Source: Bacteroidaceae bacterium (GTDB lineage Bacteria > Bacteroidota > Bacteroidia > Bacteroidales > Bacteroidaceae). Taken from it: a stretch of 7,289 nucleotides of DNA. Location: assembly GCA_021443405.1 (NCBI GenBank), contig JABUUA010000082.1, positions 1-7,289 on the forward strand, written 5' to 3'. Below the pieces are notes generated by a model. That model saw nothing but the letters and a program-made list of their open reading frames with translations, did not search any database and was not told the DNA's origin. A program made the translations under genes and the position numbers. Every line of letters starts with the position of its first letter. The first letter of the stretch is position 1. Positions 1-6,183 of the stretch are shown here, piece by piece.

Positions 1-907
1 CTTTGTACTCATCGTTCATGATGAAACAGATGTTCATGCGCGAACGGTCAGCGGGATCGGCAATCGTCGCCTTGAACAACTTGTTGCGGTCAATCTCACT
101 GTAGAGCATGTCGGCACGCTTGATGGCGCGCTCCTCCATGGCCTTCAAACCACCATTCTTCTTGATCCAGCGCAGATTGAGGAGCAAGGAATAGATGGGC
201 ACCACGGGAGGCGTATTGAACATTGAACCATTGGCTATGTGTGTGCGGTAGTCCATCATAGTAGGAATCTCGCGACCCGTCTTGCCGAGCAGTTCCTCTT
301 TTACGATTACAAAGGTCACGCCCGCCATAGAAAGGTTCTTCTGTGCGCCGCCGTAGATGCAGGCATATTTGCTCACATCGATAGGACGAGAGAAGATGTC
401 GGACGACATATCTGCTATCAAGGGCACGGGGCTGTCCATATCTTCGCGGATTTCAGTGCCGTAGATGGTGTTGTTCGTGGTAATGTGGAAGTAATCGACA
501 TCCGTCGGGATGGTGTAGCCCTTGGGAATATAGTTGTAAGTTGTGTCGGCGCTGCTGGCCACTTCCACGGTCTCGCCGAACCACTTGGCCTCTTTCATGG
601 CCTTCTTGGCCCATACGCCCGTGTTGAGGTATGCGGCCTTCTTGCCGAAGAAGTTGTGGGCAACGCGGTGGAACTCAGTGCTGGCACCGCCTGCGAGGAA
701 GATTACCTGATAGCCTTCGGGCACATTTGCCAGCTCTTTTATAAGGGCGACCGCCTCGTCAACTACGGGTTGGAAATATTTGGCGCGGTGACTAATTTCC
801 ATCAGTGACAGGCCGGTACCTTCGAAGTCTAAGATTGCTGCTGCAGTGGCCTCGATTACTTCTCTGGGCATAATACTGGGGCCCGCGTTGAAATTGTACT
901 GTTTCAT
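1..907 (-). CDS. serC: Phosphoserine aminotransferase, 3' end missing
   Basis: This is a PLP enzyme that converts 3-phosphohydroxypyruvate and glutamate to O-phosphoserine and 2-oxoglutarate in the phosphorylated serine pathway. It also acts on the equivalent step of pyridoxal phosphate synthesis. Translating the minus strand from 907 gives 302 codons without a stop before the left edge. The N-terminus MKQYNFNAGPS is typical of SerC. Also visible are LAGGAST (residues 71-77, phosphate/cofactor region), ADMSSDIFSRP (165-175) and GGAQKNLSMAG (186-196), where Lys190 should bind PLP. SerC is usually about 355-360 residues, so roughly 55 are missing off the left edge. An in-frame ATG nine bases upstream (916) would add MKN; I prefer 907 because it matches the family N-terminus, but neither start has a ribosome binding site. 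In related Bacteroidales serA often follows serC, which would put it off the left edge (inference). Confidence 0.96.
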   Translation of the reverse strand, partial: MKQYNFNAGPSIMPREVIEATAAAILDFEGTGLSLMEISHRAKYFQPVVDEAVALIKELANVPEGYQVIFLAGGASTEFHRVAHNFFGKKAAYLNTGVWAKKAMKEAKWFGETVEVASSADTTYNYIPKGYTIPTDVDYFHITTNNTIYGTEIREDMDSPVPLIADMSSDIFSRPIDVSKYACIYGGAQKNLSMAGVTFVIVKEELLGKTGREIPTMMDYRTHIANGSMFNTPPVVPIYSLLLNLRWIKKNGGLKAMEERAIKRADMLYSEIDRNKLFKATIADPADRSRMNICFIMNDEYK

Positions 908-948
908 ATTCTTCATTTGTGTCTATATTGTTTCACTTTTACAGACTA

Positions 949-979
949 CAAAGATACAACATACGCGCGAGATAACCAA
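949..979 (-). promoter_or_regulatory. serC promoter (Bacteroidetes type)
   Basis: Read on the minus strand, TATCTTTG (949-956) is a full match to the Bacteroidetes -7 box TAnnTTTG. A TTGG at 976-979 lies exactly 19 nt upstream, as expected for the -33 element. Transcription should start shortly below 949, leaving a short leader of about 30 nt before serC. This means serC need not depend on read-through from the histidine operon upstream. The call rests on consensus match and spacing only. Confidence 0.7.
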
Positions 980-1021
980 CAAAATCTTCATAAAATATAT
1001 GTTCGCGCGCACAAGCTCGCC

Positions 1022-1131
1022 CACACATGCGCACGTGCGGTTTCAGACATGCTTATGTGTGAGGCCAGACATGCTTATGTGTGAGCTCAAACATAAGGAC
1101 GTTTGAGCCCAGACATATGGACGTGTGAACG
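1022..1131. repeat. Tandem array of five 22-nt imperfect palindromes
   Basis: Five units follow one another at exactly 22 nt: 1022-1043, 1044-1065, 1066-1087, 1088-1109 and 1110-1131. Units 2 and 3 share 20 identical bases (CAGACATGCTTATGTGTGAG) and the others are diverged copies. Each unit has a 7-nt left arm (CANACAT), a 4-nt centre (GCGC, GCTT, GCTT, AAGG, ATGG), a 7-nt right arm (AYGTKYG) and a 4-nt linker. In the fourth unit the arm changes preserve pairing: CAAAC faces GTTTG, and with the flanking bases CTCAAAC (1086-1092) is perfectly repeated in inverse as GTTTGAG (1101-1107). The array lies downstream of hisB and about 45 nt upstream of the serC -33 element. It may be a protein-binding array or a set of RNA hairpins; neither is shown by the sequence. 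Confidence 0.85.
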
Positions 1132-1191
1132 CCCTCCCAAGCATCATGCTCCGAAGATGTCCGGAAAAGTAGCTAAAAAGGTCGTTTTGAA

Positions 1192-2247
1192 CTACAAAGT
1201 ACCTTTGCTGGAAGGCAGAATATAGTGGTCGGGGTCGCGCCGAATCGCCATTTTGAGGGCGCGGGCAAGTGCTTTGAAGATGCCCTCGATTTTATGATGT
1301 TCGTTGGTCCCTTCTGCCTTGATGTTCAGGTTGATGCGCGCAGCGTCGGACAGACTCTTAAAGAAGTGGAGGAACATTTCCGTGGGCATCTCCCCCACCC
1401 GCTCCCGATGAAACTCGGCATCCCATACCAGCCAGGGGCGGCCGCCAAAGTCCAAGGCCACCTGACACAAGCAGTCGTCCATGGGCAGACAATAGCCGTA
1501 GCGCTCTATGCCGCGCTTATCACCCAAGGCCTTGGATAAGCACTCGCCCAGGGCCAACGCCGTATCTTCGATGGTGTGATGTTCGTCCACCTGCAAGTCG
1601 CCGTTGCATCGTATGAACAAATCTATATTGCCGTGTCGGGCAATTTGTTCCAACATGTGGTCGAAGAAGCCCAGACCCGTCTCGATGTCCGCCTCGCCTT
1701 GTCCGTCGAGATTCAAGCGCACGACGATATCGGTCTCCTTAGTCGCGCGCTTCACTTCCGCCTCACGACTGCCGCCATACACCGTCGCCCTCACCTTCTC
1801 CCAGTCGGGGAACAGGTAGTGACAACCAAGGTTTTCGGCCAGTTTGCGGTCACTCTCGCGGTCACCAATTACGTAGCTTTGGGCCAAATCGTAGTGTTCC
1901 GTGAGGTATTCCGTCAGCATGCCGATGCCCGGTTTACGGGTCGGAAGCCCCTCTTCGGGGAAGGAACGGTCGATGTGGATGGCGTCGAACTCCACGCCTT
2001 CTCCACGCAGAATGTCCAGCATGAGCTGATGTGTCGGCCAAAATGTATCTTCGGGGTATGAGGGTGTCCCCAGACCATCTTGGTTACTTACCATTACGAA
2101 CTTATAGTCAGTGTGCTTACGAATCCATGCTAACGTAGAGATGCAACCCTCCATGAATTGGAATTTCTCATACGAATCTATCTGCTCGTCGGCGGGCTCA
2201 CGAAGGATGGTTCCGTCGCGGTCGATAAAAAGAATCTTCTGTTTCAT
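1192..2247 (-). CDS. hisB: Bifunctional histidinol-phosphatase / imidazoleglycerol-phosphate dehydratase
   Basis: At 351 residues it is close to the 355 of E. coli HisB and has the same two-domain order. Residues 1-165 form a HAD phosphatase that hydrolyses L-histidinol phosphate: DRDGT (9-13, nucleophile Asp9 and acid/base Asp11), SNQDG (54-58), RKP (104-106) and GDRESD (128-133). Residues 168-351 are imidazoleglycerol-phosphate dehydratase: FFDHML (194-199), the metal-binding DEHHTIED (221-228) and NEHHKIEG (315-322), and the C-terminal LPSSKG signature. The Cys-His-Cys-Cys zinc loop of the E. coli phosphatase half is absent: D93, S95, L101 and T103 occupy the four positions. Its ATG overlaps the hisC TGA in ATGA, implying translational coupling. 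It is the last gene of the operon, ending in TAG, and no convincing hairpin-plus-T-run terminator follows. Confidence 0.97.
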   Translation of the reverse strand: MKQKILFIDRDGTILREPADEQIDSYEKFQFMEGCISTLAWIRKHTDYKFVMVSNQDGLGTPSYPEDTFWPTHQLMLDILRGEGVEFDAIHIDRSFPEEGLPTRKPGIGMLTEYLTEHYDLAQSYVIGDRESDRKLAENLGCHYLFPDWEKVRATVYGGSREAEVKRATKETDIVVRLNLDGQGEADIETGLGFFDHMLEQIARHGNIDLFIRCNGDLQVDEHHTIEDTALALGECLSKALGDKRGIERYGYCLPMDDCLCQVALDFGGRPWLVWDAEFHRERVGEMPTEMFLHFFKSLSDAARINLNIKAEGTNEHHKIEGIFKALARALKMAIRRDPDHYILPSSKGTL

Positions 2248-3284
2248 GCTGTATAATTACGCAAAGCGGCCAGTAATGCGCAGTTTTCCTGCGGCGTGCC
2301 GATGGTGATGCGAAGGCATTGTCCGCACAGGACGACCCGATTTCGGTTGCGAACCACAATGCCGCGGTCCACGAGATAATTGTAGATGCGGTCGGCATCG
2401 GTCACACGCGCCAGGAAGAAATTGGCGTCGGTGGGATAAACATGCTTGCAGATAGGCAGTTCGGCAAAGGCGGGAAGCATGTGGTCACGTTCGTGCAAAA
2501 TGACGCTGAGGCGCTGTTGGAACTGCTCCGTCTGGCGCAGCGTCTCCATGGCTCGCTCCTGGGTCAGTTGGTTGACGTTATAGGGATACTTCACCCGGTT
2601 CATCAACTCGATGATGGCCTTGTCGGCAAAAGCCATGCCCAACCTTATGGCGGCTGCGCCCCAAGCCTTGCTCATGGTGTTGAGGACAATCAGATTCGGA
2701 TAACTGTCCAAATCGAGGCGGAAGGGCCGATGACTGGAGAAGTCGCTGTAGGCCTCGTCGAGAACCACGATGCCCGCAAACTCGTTCAGGATGCGTTCTA
2801 CCTCCGAGCGGAGCAAGTCGTTACCGGTCGGGTTGTTGGGCGAGCACAGGAACACCACCTTGGTGTGCTCGTCACAAGCGGCAAGAATAGCGTCGGCCGA
2901 GACCTGGAAATCGCTGTTCAGCAACACGGTGCGGTATTCTACATCGTTCACTTCTGCGCACACCTGATACATGCCGTAGGAAGGAGCGATGGCCACCACG
3001 TTATCTTCCTTAGGCTCGCAAAACACACGAAAGACCACATCTATGGCTTCGTCAGACCCGTTTCCCAAGAACATATTGTCCACGGGGACCTGTTTCATGG
3101 GCGACAACATCGTTTTGAGTTCCGTCTGCAATGGGTCGGGGTAACGATTGATGGGCGCATTATAGGGATTCTCGTTCGCGTCGAGGAACACACTGGCCGG
3201 GCGGCCCTTGAACTCGTCGCGCGCGCAACTGTAAGGAACTAAGTTCCAGATGTTCGGGCGAACTAAGGATTTCAAGTCAATCAT
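2244..3284 (-). CDS. hisC: Histidinol-phosphate aminotransferase
   Basis: This is a fold-type I PLP aminotransferase that makes L-histidinol phosphate from imidazole-acetol phosphate and glutamate. Numbered from the start at 3284 (346 residues), it shows LDANENPYN near residue 34, SPNNPTG (148-154), DEAYSDF (177-183), TMSKAWG with the PLP Lys206, IRLG with Arg214, and RITIGTPQEN near residue 325 with the substrate-carboxylate arginine. An alternative ATG at 3308 would add eight residues and overlap hisD by 8 nt. I prefer 3284 because MIDLKSLVRPNIW matches the usual start of Bacteroidales HisC, leaving a 16-nt gap after hisD. No Shine-Dalgarno sequence decides between them. It sits between hisD and hisB, which supports this role over another class II aminotransferase. 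Confidence 0.96.
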   Translation of the reverse strand: MIDLKSLVRPNIWNLVPYSCARDEFKGRPASVFLDANENPYNAPINRYPDPLQTELKTMLSPMKQVPVDNMFLGNGSDEAIDVVFRVFCEPKEDNVVAIAPSYGMYQVCAEVNDVEYRTVLLNSDFQVSADAILAACDEHTKVVFLCSPNNPTGNDLLRSEVERILNEFAGIVVLDEAYSDFSSHRPFRLDLDSYPNLIVLNTMSKAWGAAAIRLGMAFADKAIIELMNRVKYPYNVNQLTQERAMETLRQTEQFQQRLSVILHERDHMLPAFAELPICKHVYPTDANFFLARVTDADRIYNYLVDRGIVVRNRNRVVLCGQCLRITIGTPQENCALLAALRNYTA

Positions 3285-3300
3285 AATAGCTTGAATGGGG

Positions 3301-4581
3301 TTATACACTCTGAAGACGCAGCGTCATGGCATTTTTGTGCGCGTCGAGTTGTTCGTTGGCGGCCATCAGTTCGACGGTGGGTCCGATGGCCCGAATGCCG
3401 TCGTCCGTGATGTGCTGAAAGGTGATTTTACGGCAATAGGCGTCGAGATTCACGCCACTGTAGGCGACGGCATAGCCGTTGGTTGGCAACGTGTGGTTCG
3501 TGCCGCTTGCATAGTCGCCCGCGCTCTCGGGCGTGAGGGGCCCCAGGAAGACACTGCCTGCGTTGACAACCTTCTCGGCGAGTTCCATGTAATTCTTGGT
3601 CTCGATGATTAAATGCTCGGGAGCATAGGCATTGCTAAGTGCCATCATGTCGTCGTCGGTCGTTAGCACGAATATCTTGCTGTTGGCAAGGGCCTGTGCC
3701 GCAATCTCGTTGCGAGGCAGCGCCGCCAACTGGCGGTCGAGCTCCGCTTGTACGGACGTCACCAGCGATTCGCTGTTAGTGACGAGCACAACCTGCGAGT
3801 CGATGCCGTGCTCGGCTTGCGACAAGAGGTCGGCGGCGACGAAGGAAGGGTTGCTGTCCGCGTCGGCCATCACCAGCACTTCACTGGGCCCTGCGGGCAT
3901 GTCGATAGCAACATCGTGGAGCGACACCATTTGCTTCGCGCACATGACATATTGGTTGCCCGGACCGAAAATCTTATGAACCTTCGGAACCGTCTGCGTG
4001 CCATAGGCCATGGCGGCAATCGCCTGGGCACCCCCTACCTTATATATATGGCTCACTCCCGCTATGCGGGCGGCCACTAAAATGGCGGGATTCACCTTGC
4101 CCTCGCTATTGGGCGGGGTGCAGAGAACTATCTGCTGGCAGCCCGCAATCTTTGCCGGCGTCGCCAACATCAGCACGGTGCTGAAGAGAGGAGCTGTTCC
4201 TCCGGGGATATACAACCCCACCTTTTCGATGGGAACTGCTTTCTGCCAGCACGTTACGCCCAGAGTCACTTGGCAGGGCGTAAGGTTCAGGCGTTGCGAA
4301 GCATGGAAGGTGTGGATGTTGGCATGGGCGACCTTCAGCGCTTTCTTCAGGTCGTCGCTGACCAAAGATTCTGCTTCCTCTATTTCCTGCTCACTAACTG
4401 CCAGCTCGGTCAAATGCGCCTTGTCGAACTTGGCTTCCAACTCCTTGAGCGCTTCGTCGCCACGTTCCTTCACTTGTTGCAGCACGTCGCCCACCACCCC
4501 TCTGAGGGTGCTCGCGTCCTTGACCGGACGTTGCAGGAGATTCGCCCATTCCGACTGAGGAGGATTTCTGTAGACTTTCAT
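3301..4581 (-). CDS. hisD: Histidinol dehydrogenase
   Basis: This is a cytoplasmic zinc enzyme that oxidises L-histidinol to L-histidine in two NAD+-dependent steps, the last of the pathway. The 426-residue product has the usual family length. Visible landmarks are YIPGGTAPLFS (124-134), KVGGAQAIAAMAYGT (181-195), FGPGNQYV (205-212) and DMPAGPSEVLV (227-237). The zinc ligands are expected at Gln255 and His258 (LLSQAEHG), Asp356 (PESAGDYASG) and His415 (LDAHKNAM). The catalytic pair Glu322-His323 lies in PEHL. The start is ATG at 4581, which shares one base with the hisG stop (TGATG). An in-frame GTG lies directly upstream at 4584 but is the less likely start. Confidence 0.97.
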   Translation of the reverse strand: MKVYRNPPQSEWANLLQRPVKDASTLRGVVGDVLQQVKERGDEALKELEAKFDKAHLTELAVSEQEIEEAESLVSDDLKKALKVAHANIHTFHASQRLNLTPCQVTLGVTCWQKAVPIEKVGLYIPGGTAPLFSTVLMLATPAKIAGCQQIVLCTPPNSEGKVNPAILVAARIAGVSHIYKVGGAQAIAAMAYGTQTVPKVHKIFGPGNQYVMCAKQMVSLHDVAIDMPAGPSEVLVMADADSNPSFVAADLLSQAEHGIDSQVVLVTNSESLVTSVQAELDRQLAALPRNEIAAQALANSKIFVLTTDDDMMALSNAYAPEHLIIETKNYMELAEKVVNAGSVFLGPLTPESAGDYASGTNHTLPTNGYAVAYSGVNLDAYCRKITFQHITDDGIRAIGPTVELMAANEQLDAHKNAMTLRLQSV

Positions 4582-5432
4582 CACAAAATCATCTTTTCAA
4601 TGGGAACCACCAAGATGCCTTGTGCGCCCAACTCCTTGAGTTTCCCGATAATCGTCCAGAAACATTTCTCTTCTATGACGGTGTGCACGCTGTTCCAACC
4701 TTCCGTGGCCAAGGGCATGACCGTAGGACTCTTGGCGCCCGGAAGCACGTCGATGACCTCTTGCAAGTGCGCCGTGGGCACATTCATCAGCACGTATTTC
4801 TTGTCTTCCGCGCTCTTTACGGCTTCGATTCGGAAAAGAAGTTCGTCGAGCAGTGCGCGCTTTTCAGCGTCGAGAGTGCGGTTGGCGATTAATAGCGCCT
4901 CACTCTTCATGACCACTTCTACTTCCGTCAGGTTGTTGCTGACCAATGTACTGCCGCTGCTCACAATATCAAAGATGGCGTCGGCTAAGCCGATGCTGGG
5001 GCTTATCTCCACGGAACCCGTGATAACATGTACGTCCGCCTGAATGCCTTGCTGCTCAAGATAGCGGCGCAAGATAACGGGATACGATGTGGCAATCTTC
5101 TTGCCTTCGAACCATTGAATACCAGTATATCCTATATGCTTAGGGATGGCCAGGGACAAACGACACTGGCTAAAACCCAAGGGACGCACCACCTCGGCGT
5201 CCTCGTGCCGTTCTTCGTATTCGTTCATTCCCACGACACCCAGGTCGGCGACGCCACTTGCCACGCTCTGCGGAATATCGTCGTCGCGGAGATATAGTAT
5301 TTCCACGGGGAAGTTTTTAGCTTGTACGAGTAGGGTTCGTTTGCTGGAACTTACTTTGATGCCTGCTTCTGCTAACAAGGCCATAGTATCCTCATAGAGG
5401 CGGCCTTTAGATTGTACAGCGATTCTCAGCAT
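4581..5432 (-). CDS. hisG: ATP phosphoribosyltransferase, long form
   Basis: It catalyses the first, committed step of histidine synthesis: ATP + PRPP to phosphoribosyl-ATP. The 283-residue product begins MLRIAVQSKGRLYEDT, typical of HisG. The PRPP-binding loop is DAIFDIVSSGSTL (151-163). About 75 further residues (roughly 208-283, ending in QGILVVPIEKMIL) form the ACT-like C-terminal domain. That domain marks the long, hexameric form, which is allosterically inhibited by histidine and does not need a HisZ partner (family knowledge). It is first in a hisG-hisD-hisC-hisB operon and joined to hisD by a TGATG stop-start. The predicted leader is only about 30 nt, too short for a histidine-rich leader peptide and attenuator, so control is more likely through the promoter and feedback inhibition. 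Confidence 0.97.
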   Translation of the reverse strand: MLRIAVQSKGRLYEDTMALLAEAGIKVSSSKRTLLVQAKNFPVEILYLRDDDIPQSVASGVADLGVVGMNEYEERHEDAEVVRPLGFSQCRLSLAIPKHIGYTGIQWFEGKKIATSYPVILRRYLEQQGIQADVHVITGSVEISPSIGLADAIFDIVSSGSTLVSNNLTEVEVVMKSEALLIANRTLDAEKRALLDELLFRIEAVKSAEDKKYVLMNVPTAHLQEVIDVLPGAKSPTVMPLATEGWNSVHTVIEEKCFWTIIGKLKELGAQGILVVPIEKMIL

Positions 5433-5467
5433 TTTCTTATCTTTTTACCATTATTAGTGTGTATCGC

Positions 5468-5498
5468 TTACAAAATTACAAAAAAAACGTTATCTTTG
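5468..5498 (+). promoter_or_regulatory. udk promoter
   Basis: TATCTTTG at 5491-5498 is a full match to the Bacteroidetes -7 box. TTAC at 5468-5471 lies 19 nt upstream at the -33 position, a weak match. The -7 box is about 32 nt before the udk ATG. It therefore rules against the in-frame upstream ATG at 5459, which would lie upstream of the transcription start. Confidence 0.6.
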
Positions 5499-5501
5499 TA
5501 A
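5471..5501 (-). promoter_or_regulatory. Histidine operon (hisG) promoter
   Basis: On the minus strand, TAATTTTG (5471-5478) matches the Bacteroidetes -7 box TAnnTTTG. TTAC at 5498-5501, 19 nt further upstream, stands where the -33 element should be, though it is a weak match to TTTG. The site is about 38 nt from the hisG ATG. It overlaps the oppositely directed udk promoter almost completely. Confidence 0.55.
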
Positions 5502-5530
5502 ACAAAACAATCAGAAAAAGCACAAAAACT

Positions 5531-6151
5531 ATGTACATCATCGGCATTGCTGGCGGTACGGGCAGTGGCAAGACCACAGTCGTGCGTAAAATCGTGGAAA
5601 GTTTACCTTGTGACAAAGTGGCCATCATCCCACAAGATTCTTACTACAACGATACGACACATCTTACTCTGGAGCAGCGCAAGCTGATAAACTTCGACCA
5701 TCCCGACGCATTCGACTGGAAATTGCTGGCTCATCAAATAGACCAGCTCCGGCACGGACAAGCAATCGAGCAGCCTACCTATTCTTATTTAGTAAGCAAC
5801 CGACAGGAGGAAACCATACACGTGGAACCTTGTGAGGTGATAATCATCGAGGGGATTATGGCACTGTGGAAGAAAGAATTGCGCGACTTGATGGATTTGA
5901 AGATATACGTAGATGCCGACCCCGACGAGCGATTGATTCGAGTCATGAAGCGAGACACTTCGTCGCGCGGCCGCACTCCTCAGATGGTCATCGACCGTTA
6001 CATGCAGGTGTTGAAGCCCATGCATGAGGAGTTCATCGAGCCGACAAAGCGTTATGCCGACTTGATTGTTCCTATCGGAGCCAGCAACGAACAGGCCATC
6101 GACATCATGCGCACCTATATAATTCACCGCCTACGTCCCGTTCATTTATAA
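5531..6151 (+). CDS. udk: Uridine kinase
   Basis: This cytoplasmic pyrimidine-salvage enzyme phosphorylates uridine and cytidine to UMP and CMP using ATP or GTP. The 206-residue product is typical of bacterial Udk (about 205-215). The P-loop GGTGSGKT covers residues 8-15. It is followed by QDSYY (35-39), NFDHPDAFDW (54-63), EQPTYSY (80-86), IIEGIMAL (105-112), DADPDERLIRVMKRD (128-142), RGRT (146-149) and EPTKRYADLIVP (170-181). An in-frame ATG at 5459 would add 24 lysine- and asparagine-rich residues, but these overlap the promoter, and MYIIGIAGGTGSGKTT is the normal family N-terminus. The gene diverges from hisG. Its TAA overlaps or nearly touches the downstream lipoprotein reading frame, suggesting co-transcription. 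Confidence 0.96.
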   Translation: MYIIGIAGGTGSGKTTVVRKIVESLPCDKVAIIPQDSYYNDTTHLTLEQRKLINFDHPDAFDWKLLAHQIDQLRHGQAIEQPTYSYLVSNRQEETIHVEPCEVIIIEGIMALWKKELRDLMDLKIYVDADPDERLIRVMKRDTSSRGRTPQMVIDRYMQVLKPMHEEFIEPTKRYADLIVPIGASNEQAIDIMRTYIIHRLRPVHL

Positions 6152-6183
6152 TACTTATAACGGCGTTGTGGTTGGGTTCGTGC
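6139..6183 (+). other. Lipoprotein signal peptide and lipobox outside the canonical ORF
   Basis: In the reading frame of the downstream transglycosylase, the codons from 6139 read RSFIILITALWLGSC. This is a basic residue, a hydrophobic stretch and a lipobox, L-G-S with Cys at 6181-6183, followed by polar QQATQ. That is the classic layout for signal peptidase II processing and lipid anchoring. The hydrophobic part lies upstream of the TTG at 6166. The frame stays open back to a TGA at 6025 yet contains no ATG, GTG or TTG before 6166. Codons before 6148 also encode the end of Udk in another frame. Confidence 0.7.

Noticed and set aside
239..808. Long plus-strand reading frame opposite serC.
   Set aside because: It is the antisense shadow of serC, whose minus-strand translation matches its family throughout.
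846..1106. Plus-strand reading frame of 86 codons across the serC start and the repeat array.
   Set aside because: It overlaps serC and its promoter antisense, and the 22-nt repeat shifts frame at each unit. No family resemblance.
1022..1131. CRISPR array.
   Set aside because: Repeats are diverged, directly adjacent with only 4-nt linkers, and no cas gene is present. There are no spacers of 25-45 nt.
1132..1191. Rho-independent terminator after hisB.
   Set aside because: Only very short stems are visible (for example CCG/CGG around 1152-1172), with no stable stem followed by a T-run on the minus strand.
2319..3242. Long (307-codon) plus-strand reading frame opposite hisC.
   Set aside because: Histidine- and valine-rich antisense shadow produced by hisC codon bias; hisC is unmistakable on the other strand.
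5437..5451. Four-codon minus-strand upstream frame (Met-Val-Lys-Arg-stop) in the hisG leader, possibly a leader peptide.
   Set aside because: It contains no histidine codons, no alternative hairpins are visible, and the leader is too short for attenuation. Probably chance in an A-rich leader.
6107..6183. Udk-transglycosylase fusion by -1 frameshift near the udk stop.
   Set aside because: No canonical slippery heptamer is present, and attaching a membrane-targeting segment to the C-terminus of a cytosolic kinase makes little sense.
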